A DNA stretch of 64,000 nucleotides from Puniceibacterium sp. IMCC21224 (GCF_001038505.1 NZ_LDPY01000001.1:1860001-1924000), one strand, 5' to 3'. Positions 48,750 through 58,082 are shown, counted from the stretch's first letter. Notes: generated by a model from the sequence alone, not told the origin. Made by a program: numbers and translations.

Positions 48750-49451
48750 GGGTGTTTGTTTCCAGAGTTGCTGCGCCGGGACAGGGTAGCGCGGGACGCA
48801 GAGAAGCCCAAGCAGAGTTCGGATGAAGCGGTTCAGCGAACCCCAGATCCAATTGAACCAGCGCCAGTGCGCGGGCACGGTTTGCACCTCCATCAAAACG
48901 GACAACCATCATCTCATTCAAAAGATGCGCCGCCCCCGGTCCCGTTCTCTGGGAAGGCGGGCGGTGTCAGATCACATCGAGACTAATTCACTTCATATTA
49001 CCCCTCCGCCCGTGCGGCCTAGGCTGAGCGCTGATATCATCGATCGCGGTATCCGGATGGTGGGGCACGAATGGCCTGAACAGTACATCAACCGTATCGA
49101 CCCTAATGGTGAGTGCAGGCCACCGATAGGCCCGGCATTGCACCGCACAGTGGCTCTGGGCTGACAACTCCCCCTCTCGGAACACTGCTGCACAAACCAC
49201 GCCACCCAGCCGAACGACGAGGTATGGAGATAGGCAGTATCACACAGGGCACCGTCTTTCGGCTTTGAAACAATCCACAGCACCGCCTCCGGCGCGCCTT
49301 TCACCCCCAAAGCCCGAAAATGGCAAAATCAATCCACCCGTAAAAAGGCGAGGATGACCATGCGTGGCCTTGGTCGGATTTTCCGCTGGCCTCCCGAGTG
49401 TCGCTTTGCTAGATACCCAGAAGTTAGGGGCGCTTGCGCCGCAACTGTCGT
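48750..49451. other. Intergenic region, no convincing gene
   Basis: About 700 bases between the response regulator start and tRNA-Leu. Short open frames exist, but none has a recognisable motif, a good ribosome site or typical codon use. It should hold the promoter of the two-component operon on its left and that of tRNA-Leu on its right. Confidence 0.5.
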
Positions 49452-49535
49452 GCGGGTGTGGCGGAATTGGTAGACGCACCAGATTTAGGTTCTGGCGCCT
49501 ATGGCGTGGGGGTTCGAGTCCCTTCACCCGCACCA
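49452..49535 (+). tRNA. tRNA-Leu (anticodon UAG)
   Basis: 84 bases including an encoded CCA. Acceptor GCGGGTG pairs with CACCCGC; the anticodon stem CCAGA/TCTGG closes the loop TTTAGGT, giving anticodon TAG; the T arm contains GTTCGAGTC; a long variable arm marks a class II tRNA. An integrase fragment begins 26 bases beyond its 3' end, so it is a likely attachment site. Confidence 0.95.
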
Positions 49536-49560
49536 CTTTGAAAATGCTGACTTATTTTCG

Positions 49561-50470
49561 CTAGTGCAGAAAAATCTGGTAGTTGTCCAAGGTCGGTTTT
49601 GCACATTGTTTTGCACATTCACGATTTGGGCGCGATTTGTTCCCGCGCCATCTGAGCCCGCTTGCCCTCTTTTCCTGCGATGCTCGGTCGCGATATTTCT
49701 GGACCATCTCCAGCGTCTTGTGGCCAGTGACCGATTGGATCTCCGAGTCGCTGGACCCAGCCTCTGCCAGTTCAACAGCGGCGTTATATCGCCAGCCGTG
49801 GGGCACCAGCCGCCCGGCGCCGTGCATAGCGCCTATTTCCGTCCTGACTGCCTCTACGGCCCCTTGCACCTGCCGTTTGCCAATGGGCTGCGTCAGGTTC
49901 TTTGCCAGAATGTGCGCGCCGCGTTTCGGCGCCGTGGCGAGATAGTTTTGCAGCCGCGAAGGGCAGTAGATCCGCAGATGCGCGCCAGTCTTTTCCTGCA
50001 CGACCCGCATCACGCCGCTGTCAAAGTCGGACCACCGCATCTTGACGCAATCGCCCAGTCGCTGGCCGGTGCCGATGGCCAGCTCATAGGCTGTTCGGGC
50101 GATATGGGCGTCGATCTCGGTGCACTTGGCTTCGTAGGCTCTCAGTGCGGCAGCAGGCCACGGCTCGTACTCCCCGCCCTTCAGCTTCGAAACATCTACC
50201 ACTGGGTTGCGGTCTATCTATTCCAGATCCACGGCGCGGCGGCACAGGGCAGACAGGACGTTCGCCTTTGACCAGGTGTCCTGCAGGGCATCCCGTGCGG
50301 CGATGGCATGTGAGCGGTGAAACCCTCGCATGTCCTTCGGTCCGTTCTTCTCTCGGATCGCCTCGCAGTGGCGTCGATAGTCGGCCTTCGTGCCTTTGCC
50401 CAGATCCTGAAACTCGGGGCTTTGAAAGTAGCTGATGATCAGGGCGTCCCAAGATGTCTTGACCGGCCCT
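49561..50470 (-). pseudogene. Tyrosine recombinase (integrase), truncated and interrupted by a stop codon
   Basis: The minus strand encodes the core-binding and catalytic domains of a phage-type integrase. The core-binding part (SPEFQDLGKGTKADYRRH) lies at about 50290-50470 and the catalytic part at 49561-50200, with Arg in GTGQRLGDCVKMRW, HGWR and TGHKTLEMVQKY (nucleophile Tyr). One in-frame TAG at 50218-50220 splits them; a tryptophan codon (TGG) would restore the frame. The N-terminus is missing because an IS21-type element begins at about 50471. It lies next to tRNA-Leu, the probable integration site. Confidence 0.82.
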
Positions 50471-50532
50471 GTCGATGTGCATTCAAAATTGACCCGGTGT
50501 GATCAACTAAAACTGACCCAGGTCAGAGGTGG

Positions 50533-50589
50533 CAAAGCCCACAGGCGAGCGGCCGCCAAATAGCAAGCTCGTCTGTGGGCTTTGTTTTT
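50533..50589. terminator. Hairpin at the IS21 end
   Basis: CAAAGCCCACAGGCGAGC (50533-50550) pairs, with one G-T, with GCTCGTCTGTGGGCTTTG (50567-50584), followed by TTTTT on the plus strand. It lies between the IS end and the istB stop codon, and would stop transcripts entering the element from its flank as well as those of istB. Confidence 0.7.
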
Positions 50590-50595
50590 GGTGTT

Positions 50596-51327
50596 TCAGG
50601 TTTTCTGGCGGGATTTGCTTTGGGCGAAGCGATCGGATGTGTTGCCGGTTTCGATGATGCTGCAGTGGTGTGTGACCCGATCAAGCAAGGCAGTTGTCAT
50701 CTTGGCATCGCCAAACACAGAGACCCATTCGCCGAACTCGAGATTGGTCGTGATGATGACGCTGGTCGTTTCAGACAGCTTGCTGATCAGATGGAACAGC
50801 AGTGAGCTGCCGGATTTTGGGAACGGGATATAACCAAGCTCGTCGATGATCACGCATTCCAGGGCGGTCAACTGCTTGATGATTTTTCCGGTATTTCCGT
50901 CGGCCTGTTCCAGGATCAAGGCATTGATCAGATCGACGGCGTTGTAGAATCGAACCCTCTTGCTCTGATTGATCAGGCTGGTTCCCAAGGCGATTGAGAT
51001 GTGCGTTTTGCCGGTTCCAGTCCCGCCGACGAGGATGATGTTGTGCGCGTCCTTGGTGAATTGACCAGAGCAGAACGGGTCGATCTGCGCCTTGGTGATG
51101 GTTGCAGCGCCATAATCGAAGGTAGCAAAGTCCTTGTGGTGGGGGAATTTGGCAATGCGCATCTGATACTGAATGGACCGCACCCGGCGTTCCTGGGTTT
51201 CCGCTGCGATCAAGGTCTTCAACGCTGTCATCAGGCTGGGCGGCGTGCGCGAGGCCAGCAAGTCTGCCGCGCAGGCCGCCATGCCATGAAGTCTGAGGGC
51301 AGCGAACTGGTCGATGATGGCGTTCAT
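50596..51327 (-). CDS. istB: IS21 helper ATPase IstB
   Basis: A 243-residue AAA+ ATPase that assists the IstA transposase in target choice. Walker A is [16 protein letters not shown], Walker [13 protein letters not shown], and the sensor region [17 protein letters not shown]. The start is ATG 51327, four bases overlapping the end of istA, the usual coupled arrangement. The gene appears intact. Confidence 0.95.
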   Translation of the reverse strand: MNAIIDQFAALRLHGMAACAADLLASRTPPSLMTALKTLIAAETQERRVRSIQYQMRIAKFPHHKDFATFDYGAATITKAQIDPFCSGQFTKDAHNIILVGGTGTGKTHISIALGTSLINQSKRVRFYNAVDLINALILEQADGNTGKIIKQLTALECVIIDELGYIPFPKSGSSLLFHLISKLSETTSVIITTNLEFGEWVSVFGDAKMTTALLDRVTHHCSIIETGNTSDRFAQSKSRQKT

Positions 51328-52455
51328 GCAGCAACCTCCCCGGCGGCACACAGCGTCTCATATCGCTTGCAATCTGCCTCGGGGCGCAAGGTCAGCTGCG
51401 GGTAAGCATGGGTGTTGACCAGCGGGGGAATGACGGGTTCCAGCAACTGATTGATCAGGTTGATGATGGCAGGCAGGGTGTGTTGTTCGACAGCCAGATC
51501 GCAGGCCGTCTCGACCACGTCGATGCCATGTGTCAGCGCCAGAAGCAGCAGGTCGACGAATTCCCGATCCCCCTCTTTCCCGCGCATGTAATGGTCCTTG
51601 ATTTGCGCCATCGCCTTGGGCAATTCCCAACCACTGAAGGGCGCGCCATCACGCAGGGCGCCGGGCGTGCGATCGAGCAGGGGAACATAGTGCCACGGCT
51701 CGAAATAACTGATATTGCGTGTAAAATGGCGCTTGTGGTCGGCGACAATCTCCTTGCCCGCAACCACGACAATCCGATCAGCATAGGCGCGCAACGAGAC
51801 ATGGCGCCCCGCGTGTTCGGACGGCACGGGGTAGCGATTGCTGTCATATTGCACCAGACATGTCGATCGGACCCGCACAGTCTTTTCGACATAGCCATCA
51901 AAGGGGCGGCCCAGCGGACGTAACTCTCTCTGCTCATCCGCAAAAACAGCGGCAATCGTGCGATCCTGCTGATCGGGATGCAGGCGATTGGCCAGCGCCT
52001 TGCAGCGCAGGTGCAGCCAGGCATTCAGCTCATCCAGATCGTCAAAGGCAAGCCTTGGACAGAACAGCTCGCCGCGGAGGAACTGGACCTGGTTCTCGAC
52101 CTGACCCTTCTCCCAGCCCGAGGCGGGAGTGCAAGCAACAGGTTCGATGACATAGTGGTTCATCAAGGCCAGAAAGCGTGGATGAAAGATCCGATCCTTC
52201 GACCGTGAGACATAGGTCACCATGGTTTTGGGGTTATCAATGATCACCCGGCGCGGGACGCCGCCAAAGAACGACAGTGCCCGCACAAAGGCATCAAGCA
52301 CCATTTCCTGCTTCTCGTTCTGATAGGCCACGACAAACGGCTTGCGGCTGTGGCATAGCCGGAAATGGGCCACGTGAACCTTCTGCTCGACGCCGCCCAG
52401 AACGACATGTTCCTCACTCCAATCGAACTGAAGCGCATCGCCCATCAAGAAATAC
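51324..52455 (-). pseudogene. istA: IS21 transposase IstA, 5' end deleted
   Basis: About 375 residues of IstA remain, against about 500 for the family. The DDE residues are present: Asp in GDALQFDWSEEH, Asp in RVIIDNPKTMV, Glu in KGQVENQVQFLRGEL. The N-terminal HTH region that reads the IS ends is missing; the frame runs into the IS3-type terminal repeat immediately before the YFLMGD segment. Even with DDE intact, transposition from this copy is unlikely. Confidence 0.88.
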
Positions 52456-52484
52456 TGGACTTGCCACGCAAAAGTTCCGGTCTC

Positions 52485-53351
52485 TCAGCTCATGTTAGGA
52501 GGCCGTCTCTCGAAAGCCAAGGGACTTTTCCCGCCAAGGGATGAATGCCGTCTTCGCGGGTTGTAGAACCCATTGATGTATTGGAATATTGCTCCTTCTG
52601 CTTGTCTGCGGGTCGCCCATTTCTGACGCCAGATCAGTTCGGCTTTCAGAGATTTGAAGAAGGTCTCGACCATGGAATTGTCATAACAATTTCCCTTGCC
52701 GCTCATTGAGACCAGAAATCCATGCTGCTTCAGACTTTTCTGATAGTCACCTGAACAGTATTGAGAGCCACGATCCGTATGATGGATACAGCCTTTGGGT
52801 GGCTTTCGCAGCCCTACTGCCATGTCTAATGCCTTGATGGCCAGGTCCCGCTTCATCCGGTTACTGACCGCCCAGCCAATGACCCGGCGGGAGTAAAGAT
52901 CGATGATCACTGCCAAATACAGCCATCCCTCGCTCGTCCAGATGTAGGAAATGTCCCCTGCCCATTTTTGGTTTGGGCCATCAGCAGAGAAGTCCTGATC
53001 AAGAAAGTTGGGGGCGACATTGAAGGCGTGATTGCTGTTAGTCGTGACTTTATGTTTACGGGTTCGAATAACCTTGATCGCGTTCTCACGCATCAACCGG
53101 CCTACCCGGCGGTGCCCGACAACAAGACCGAGATCGCGCAGTTCCTCCGTCATGCGAGGTCGGCCGTAGCTTTGCAGGCTAAGGCGGTGTTGTTCTCTGA
53201 TATGGGCCAACAGCACCATGTCATCTCGCTGGCTTCGGCTGATAGGGCGGATCTTCCAGGCGCGAAACCCACGGGAAGTTACCCGCAAAACGCGGCATAG
53301 AAACTCAATGGGCCAGATCTTCTTCCAGGTGTCGATAAAGGCAAACCTCAC
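52485..53351 (-). CDS. IS3-family transposase OrfB (DDE integrase core)
   Basis: A 288-residue rve-type transposase. An HTH_21 segment (SYGRPRMTEELRDLG) is followed by the catalytic core with Asp in KWAGDISYIWTSEG, Asp in IHHTDRGSQYCSGDY and Glu in MVETFFKSLKAELIW. Translation probably begins at GTG 53351 within the GTGA overlap with orfA, or a frameshifted OrfAB is made. It looks intact and possibly active. Confidence 0.93.
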   Translation of the reverse strand: MRFAFIDTWKKIWPIEFLCRVLRVTSRGFRAWKIRPISRSQRDDMVLLAHIREQHRLSLQSYGRPRMTEELRDLGLVVGHRRVGRLMRENAIKVIRTRKHKVTTNSNHAFNVAPNFLDQDFSADGPNQKWAGDISYIWTSEGWLYLAVIIDLYSRRVIGWAVSNRMKRDLAIKALDMAVGLRKPPKGCIHHTDRGSQYCSGDYQKSLKQHGFLVSMSGKGNCYDNSMVETFFKSLKAELIWRQKWATRRQAEGAIFQYINGFYNPRRRHSSLGGKSPLAFERRPPNMS

Positions 53352-53623
53352 GCCTTTTGGCCTGCGAAGAAGATCGTCGCCTTCTTTAACACTTCCCTCT
53401 CCTCGCGGAGTAGCCGGTTCTCTTTGCGAAGGCGGGCGTTCTCCTTCTCCACATCCTCATGCGGGCCGGACATCAGGTCATCATTCTGATGGTGTTGAAC
53501 CCACTTGTTCAGTGTCGAAACACCAACCCCTAAATCAGACGCAATCTGAGGTCGCGTCAGTCCACTGCTTGTTGCAATGCGAACCGCATCACGTCTGAAC
53601 TCGTCGCTGTATCTTGGTGCCAA
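53348..53623 (-). CDS. IS3-family OrfA (HTH protein)
   Basis: A 91-residue protein: an HTH_Tnp_1 domain (YSDEFRRDAVRIATSSGL, IASDLGVGVSTLNKWV) and a leucine-zipper-like C-terminus (KENARLRKENRLLREEREVL). It binds the IS ends as part of the transposase. Its stop overlaps the orfB start by four bases. Confidence 0.93.
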   Translation of the reverse strand: MAPRYSDEFRRDAVRIATSSGLTRPQIASDLGVGVSTLNKWVQHHQNDDLMSGPHEDVEKENARLRKENRLLREEREVLKKATIFFAGQKA

Positions 53624-53686
53624 TTTGTGTCTCCTTCATTGCGAATATCGCTCGAAAGAGACCGGAACTAAATCGGGACAAGTCCA

Positions 53687-54535
53687 GTTCAGTGTTCGAC
53701 GGTACTTGTCCTGTGTGTTTTCCCTGATCTGAGCAAACTTGTAGTAGCGCTCCGCAACTTTCGTGATCGTGTCCGGTGATCGGGCCACCCGCGCGATCTT
53801 ACGTTCTAGACGTTGCTTGCTCAGGTCGAACTCATCTCTGTCTTCCGGGTCGCGCGGAGGCGTTATGTCAGGTCCGAAATGAGAGTTGAGCACATCAACC
53901 AAACGGTCATGGTACTCATCGTCGTCCATGGGTGACAGGATGCGAGGAAGAAAGCGAACGGCCTCCTGTACACGCGTGCTCGCCGCCCCGACCAACGCCC
54001 GGTATTGTGGGTAGGGCGGGAGCGTTATTCGTGGCGGGTCGGTATCTGAGGCTTCTACATGCGCTATTAGAGTTTCCAGAAACGCCGGGTCACATTGGTT
54101 TTCAGCTCGTTCGCTTTCTAGGCCAGCCATTAATCGGGCCGCGCTCTCCCACGGGCGTTCGCGTGCTTCAGCGGTCAGGGATAGTGATTTTGGGTCCTCA
54201 CCGAAGGACTCGGGGTCATCGCAATTATTGTCAGACAGCCACTGGCGATAGGCCGTGTCAGAGGCAACGTCTTTTGCTGACTGTCCAGCTTCGCGGGTCC
54301 GACGGGTCTCGGATTTTCGATCTCGGAGCTTTTCCGGGTCCTTCAAAGACAACAGAAGGGCGTCGTGTTCCTTGGTCAGTTCTCGCACGCGGTCGACAGC
54401 AGGCACGTAGTCCGCACCCAGTGGCTGACGCCATTTCTTGGCACCTAGGGTGTCCTGAAAGTCGAGCGGGACTTTGCGCTGGTAGTAGTACCTACCGCGC
54501 TCGAAAAGCAGGTGTGGAATTTTGTCTGAAGCCAT
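53687..54535 (-). pseudogene. Second integrase, N-terminal half only
   Basis: About 280 residues of a phage-type integrase remain, beginning MASDKIPHLLFERGRYYYQR (DUF6538-like N-terminus). They continue through an acidic middle to a core-binding segment (VAERYYKFAQIRENTQDKYRRTLN), after which the frame enters the IS3 end and stops at 53638. The catalytic domain is absent. It is not the other half of the 49561 integrase, because both contain their own core-binding region. ATG 54535 is likely; ATG 54580 is possible. Its start lies about 100 bases from the 3' end of tRNA-Tyr, the usual site for such islands. Confidence 0.75.
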
Positions 54536-54539
54536 GCTC

Positions 54540-54571
54540 GGTACCGAAAAACACCTTTTGGGTACCGAAAA
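54540..54571. repeat. Direct repeat GGTACCGAAAA, two copies 21 bp apart
   Basis: GGTACCGAAAA occurs at 54540-54550 and 54561-54571, between tRNA-Tyr and the integrase start. A 21-base spacing equals two helical turns, which fits binding of a dimeric regulator, excisionase or integrase arm domain. Confidence 0.6.
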
Positions 54572-54632
54572 TCGGCCCATCTGGCTCCTAGGGTAGCAGG
54601 AACTGTAATATTTTTCAATAAGATGGAGTGTA

Positions 54633-54716
54633 TGGTGGGCGACCCTGGAATCGAACCAGGCGTGCGTCTCCGCGAGGGAGTTACAGTCCCCTGCCACACC
54701 TTGCGGCCTGTCGCCC
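54633..54716 (-). tRNA. tRNA-Tyr (anticodon GUA)
   Basis: 84 bases with encoded CCA. On the minus strand the acceptor GGGCGAC pairs with GTCGCCC, the anticodon stem GGGGA/TCCCT encloses CTGTAAC (anticodon GTA), and the T arm is CCTGG-TTCGATT-CCAGG. A long variable arm is present, as expected for tRNA-Tyr. An integrase remnant follows its 3' end. Confidence 0.95.
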
Positions 54717-54861
54717 ACTGTTGCGATGGCCGGTGGCCTGCAACGTGAGGGGGTGATTACTAGCGGCTCTCTGCGGCGTCAACTGGAAAATCCATCGAAA
54801 ATACCTTGCGGTGCCCTGCGTGGACGCGCATGGTCCCGCGCGTTCAGGAAAGGGCCGGAGA

Positions 54862-55644
54862 ATGGTGAAAAAACCGAAATGGGTGGTCGAGAAAGAGCAG
54901 GCGCGCAAGGCTTCGGCGGCGGAAACCGTGTGGCTCTTTGGATTGCATGCGGTGCGAGATGCGCTGATGAACCCGAAACGCGAAAAGCTGCGGCTGGTTG
55001 TGACGCTGAATGCGCAGGACAAGTTGGCGGACGCCATTGCCGGCGCAGATATCGAGCCTGAGATCAGCGATCCGCGCCGGTTTGCTGCGCCGCTGGACCC
55101 GCAATCAGTGCATCAGGGGGCCGCACTTGAGGTTAAACCGCTGAATTGGGGCCGACTCGACGAGGTGGCGCTGGGGGCGGGGACGATCCCGCCGCGCGTG
55201 CTGCTGCTTGATCGGGTGACGGACCCGCATAATGTCGGCGCAATCCTGCGATCCGCTGAGGTGTTTGGCGCCTGCGCCGTGATTGGCACGTTGCGTCATT
55301 CTGCGCCCGAGACCGGTGCCCTGGCCAAGACCGCCAGCGGCGCGCTGGAGCGTCAACCCTATCTGCGCGAACGCAATCTGGCGGACGCGATGGAGCGGCT
55401 GCGCGGTATGGGATATCTGCTGCTGGGTCTGGATGGCGCGGCGGATCAAAGCATCGAGGCTGCACTGGACGGTAAGCGCGACCGCGCCGTGGCTTTGGTG
55501 CTGGGGGCTGAGGGGCCGGGGCTGCGGCAAAAGACCAAGGACACCTGCGACGCATTGGTGCGGATCGACTTTGCAGATTCCTTTGGATCACTGAACGTGT
55601 CAAATGCGGCGGCGGTCGCCTTGTATGCGTCGGTACGGCGCTGA
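54862..55644 (+). CDS. rlmB: 23S rRNA (guanosine-2'-O-)-methyltransferase, RlmB/TrmH family
   Basis: A 260-residue SpoU-family knotted methyltransferase. An N-terminal substrate-binding part (VWLFGLHAVRDALMNPKR) is followed by the SPOUT domain: LLLDRVTDPHNVGAILRSAEVFG (motif 1), LVLGAEGPGLRQ (motif 2) and SFGSLNVSNAAAVALY (motif 3). Start 54862 (MVKKPKWVVEKEQ) was chosen because the upstream codons do not resemble the family. It probably methylates G2251 of 23S rRNA. Confidence 0.93.
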   Translation: MVKKPKWVVEKEQARKASAAETVWLFGLHAVRDALMNPKREKLRLVVTLNAQDKLADAIAGADIEPEISDPRRFAAPLDPQSVHQGAALEVKPLNWGRLDEVALGAGTIPPRVLLLDRVTDPHNVGAILRSAEVFGACAVIGTLRHSAPETGALAKTASGALERQPYLRERNLADAMERLRGMGYLLLGLDGAADQSIEAALDGKRDRAVALVLGAEGPGLRQKTKDTCDALVRIDFADSFGSLNVSNAAAVALYASVRR

Positions 55645-55667
55645 GACGGCGAGCGTTTTAGGGGCAA

Positions 55668-55710
55668 GCGCGGTCTGACGGTCATTTAGGCATCGCGGAG
55701 CAGACCGCGC
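55668..55710. repeat. Inverted repeat between rlmB and ribB
   Basis: GCGCGGTCTG (55668-55677) pairs perfectly with CAGACCGCGC (55701-55710) around a 23-base loop. It may end rlmB transcription or fold in the ribB leader. The leader does not show the conserved FMN riboswitch core. Confidence 0.5.
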
Positions 55711-55813
55711 CTGTGCGTTGGTGCAGTGCAGGTCTGCAGCGCGGCGTGTCAGGTCGCTCTGGTCAAGCGGGGCGGGGTGGCGTATCTGGCGGTCAGAAAA
55801 TACTGGAGGCCAC

Positions 55814-56941
55814 ATGGCGGAATTTGAGACACCAGGTCCGGTCGAAGAGAACTGGAAGGATGCCATTTCCTCGGTCGAGGAGATAATTGAGGACGCGCGC
55901 AACGGGCGCATGTTCATTCTGGTTGATCACGAGGATCGCGAGAATGAGGGTGATCTGGTTATCCCCGCGCAATGGGCGACGCCGGATGCGATCAACTTTA
56001 TGGCGATGCACGGGCGTGGGCTGATCTGCCTGGCGATGCCGTCTTCGCGGATCGACCAGCTGGGTCTGACACTGATGAGTTCCAACAACTCGTCGCGGCA
56101 CGAGACCGCCTTTACCGTGTCGATCGAGGCGCGCGAAGGCGTGACCACTGGTATTTCGGCGGCTGATCGGGCGCGGACCGTGGCTGTTGCGATTGACGCG
56201 TCTAAAGGCGCTCAGGATATCGCAACGCCGGGGCATGTGTTCCCGCTGCGGGCCAAGAACGGCGGTGTTTTGGTACGTGCCGGCCATACCGAGGCCGCAG
56301 TCGATGTGAGCCGTTTGGCGGGGCTGAACCCGGCAGGCGTGATCTGCGAGATCATGAACGAAGATGGAACCATGTCGCGGTTGCCGGAACTTGTGGCCTT
56401 TGCCCAGCGCCACAACATCAAAATCGGCACGATCAGCGATCTGATATCCTACCGTCGTCGCAACGATAATCTGGTACGGGTGCGCAAGGATGAGACCATT
56501 ACCAGCGAGTTCGGCGGTGAGTGGAACATGCGAATTTATGCCGATGAAACCCACGGCGATGAACATATCGTTCTGACCAAGGGCGATCTTTCGGGGGATG
56601 CGCCGGTTCTGGTGCGAATGCACGCGATGGATCCGCTGCTGGACGTTGTGGGCACCGGTCCCAAGGGACGCGCAGACGAATTTCAGGCTGCAATGATGGC
56701 CGTTGCGGATGCGGGGCGTGGCGTCGTCGTGCTGCTGCGCGACACGTCGATGAAGATCGATGCACATGACGAGGTGTCGCCAAAAACGCTGCGGCAATAC
56801 GGCCTTGGCGCGCAGATCCTGTCGTCACTGGGACTGTCACGGCTGACGCTTCTGACCAATTCTCCGACGCCCAAGATTGTCGGGCTCGAGGCGTATGGCC
56901 TTGAAATTGTTGGAACCCGCAAGATATCGGATCTGGGTTGA
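55814..56941 (+). CDS. ribB: 3,4-dihydroxy-2-butanone-4-phosphate synthase with degenerate GTP cyclohydrolase II domain
   Basis: Residues about 15-220 form a RibB domain that makes the 4-carbon unit of riboflavin from ribulose-5-phosphate: [55 protein letters not shown] and [10 protein letters not shown] are signatures. The C-terminal half has GTP cyclohydrolase II layout, but the three zinc-ligand cysteines (C-GD-GS-CDC) are missing: the segment reads [23 protein letters not shown] cyclohydrolase activity is therefore unlikely, and ribA must lie elsewhere. TGGAGG precedes ATG 55814. It overlaps ribH by one base. Confidence 0.93.
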   Translation: MAEFETPGPVEENWKDAISSVEEIIEDARNGRMFILVDHEDRENEGDLVIPAQWATPDAINFMAMHGRGLICLAMPSSRIDQLGLTLMSSNNSSRHETAFTVSIEAREGVTTGISAADRARTVAVAIDASKGAQDIATPGHVFPLRAKNGGVLVRAGHTEAAVDVSRLAGLNPAGVICEIMNEDGTMSRLPELVAFAQRHNIKIGTISDLISYRRRNDNLVRVRKDETITSEFGGEWNMRIYADETHGDEHIVLTKGDLSGDAPVLVRMHAMDPLLDVVGTGPKGRADEFQAAMMAVADAGRGVVVLLRDTSMKIDAHDEVSPKTLRQYGLGAQILSSLGLSRLTLLTNSPTPKIVGLEAYGLEIVGTRKISDLG

Positions 56942-57492
56942 TGGCCGCGAACGAACAGCATTACACCCTGCCACGGGCAGAATTCAGCAAGCCGGTCAAA
57001 TTGCTGATTGTGGTGGCGCCGTATTATCGTGACATCGCGGATGAAATGATCGCAGGCGCGCGGGTCGAGATCGAGGCGGCGGGCGGCACCCACGAAACGG
57101 TCGAAGTGCCCGGCGCGCTTGAGGTGCCGACGGCGATCGGCATTGCCGAACGTTTGTCGCATTTCGACGGTTACGTGGCCTTGGGCTGTGTGATCCGGGG
57201 TGAGACGACGCATTATGACACGGTGTGCAACGATTCGTCGCGGGGGCTGACTCTGCTTGGCCTTCAGGGGTTGTGCATTGGCAATGGCATCCTGACGGTC
57301 GAAAACAGGGCCCAGGCCGAAGCCCGTGCAGAAGCGGCGGGCCAGAACAAGGGCGGCGGTGCCGCAGCGGCGGCCTTGCATCTTATTGCGCTCAGCCGTA
57401 AGTGGGGCGGCCAGCGCGAGGGGGTGGGCTTCAAACCATCCCGTGACGAATTCCAGATCGCTGGCGACAGCAAAGGCAAAACCACCGCATGA
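56941..57492 (+). CDS. ribH: 6,7-dimethyl-8-ribityllumazine synthase
   Basis: Penultimate enzyme of riboflavin synthesis. 183 residues; the segments VVAPYYRDIADEMI, EVPGALEVPTAIG, YVALGCVIRGETTHYDTVCND and GILTVENRAQA are conserved and include the catalytic His. The start ATG 56941 overlaps the ribB stop (TGATG), and its own stop overlaps nusB by four bases. Confidence 0.96.
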   Translation: MAANEQHYTLPRAEFSKPVKLLIVVAPYYRDIADEMIAGARVEIEAAGGTHETVEVPGALEVPTAIGIAERLSHFDGYVALGCVIRGETTHYDTVCNDSSRGLTLLGLQGLCIGNGILTVENRAQAEARAEAAGQNKGGGAAAAALHLIALSRKWGGQREGVGFKPSRDEFQIAGDSKGKTTA

Positions 57493-57995
57493 CCACCGAC
57501 CCCGCCGAACAGCCTGACGCCCGAACCACAGCGGGTAAGGCACCGTCCAAACGTGACCGGAAATCTGCGTCGCGGCTGTATTCCGTGCAGGCGCTGTTCC
57601 AGATGGAGCATTCCAGCCAGACAGTGGATCAGGTGAGGAATGAATTCCTCGATCATCGGTTCGGCGCCGTCTACGACGGAGATGAGATGATGGAGGGCGA
57701 TGTGGGGCTGTTTTCGGCGCTGCTGGATGGCGCGGTGTCGATGCAAGCCAAAATCGACCAGATGACGGACCGGGCCTTGGTGGCAAAGTGGCCGATTGCG
57801 CGGATCGACCCGACGCTGCGGGCGCTGTTTCGTGCGGCAGGGGCAGAACTGCTGGCCGACACGACGCCGCCCAAAGTGGTGATCGTGGAATTTGTCGACG
57901 TCGCCAAAGCGTTCTTTCCCGATGGCAAGGAACCTAAATTCGTCAACGCTGTGCTTGATCATATGGCGCGCGAGGCCAAGCCCGAAGCGTTCTGA
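57489..57995 (+). CDS. nusB: Transcription antitermination factor NusB
   Basis: A 168-residue all-helical RNA-binding protein that works with NusE in rRNA antitermination. ASRLYSVQALFQMEHS and FVDVAKAFFPDGKEPKFVNAVLD are signatures. It starts inside the ribH stop (ATGA). The ribB-ribH-nusB order is widely conserved. Confidence 0.95.
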   Translation: MTTDPAEQPDARTTAGKAPSKRDRKSASRLYSVQALFQMEHSSQTVDQVRNEFLDHRFGAVYDGDEMMEGDVGLFSALLDGAVSMQAKIDQMTDRALVAKWPIARIDPTLRALFRAAGAELLADTTPPKVVIVEFVDVAKAFFPDGKEPKFVNAVLDHMAREAKPEAF

Positions 57996-58082
57996 TCCCT
58001 ACAAGCCGAAATTTATGGCCCGAACGGCGCTGGTAACGCCGCCGTAGCGTGTGGGATTAGCACGCCCACCTTTTGCAGTTTC

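Larger units (their letters stand above)
50471..52455 (-). mobile_element. IS21-family element, one end lost
   Basis: Contains istB and most of istA. The right end near 50471 shows the repeated terminal motif typical of IS21 ends (AAAATTGACCC at about 50486 and AAAACTGACCC at about 50510). The left end and the start of istA are absent, cut at the IS3-type element at 52456. The element disrupts the integrase on its right-hand flank. Confidence 0.8.
52456..53686 (-). mobile_element. IS3-family insertion sequence, complete
   Basis: 1,231 bases with imperfect terminal inverted repeats: the left end begins TGGACTTGCCACGC and the right end, read inward, TGGACTTGTCCCGA; both continue with AGTTCCGGTCTCT. 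It holds overlapping orfA and orfB. The 3-4 bases outside each end differ (TAC versus GTT), so there is no target duplication, as expected after an IS-mediated deletion. Confidence 0.88.

Noticed and set aside
49561..54535. One integrase gene split in two by the IS elements
   Set aside because: Both fragments carry their own core-binding segment and differ in sequence, so they are remnants of two integrases.
55645..55813. FMN riboswitch in front of ribB
   Set aside because: The conserved FMN aptamer segments are not present; there is only an inverted repeat.
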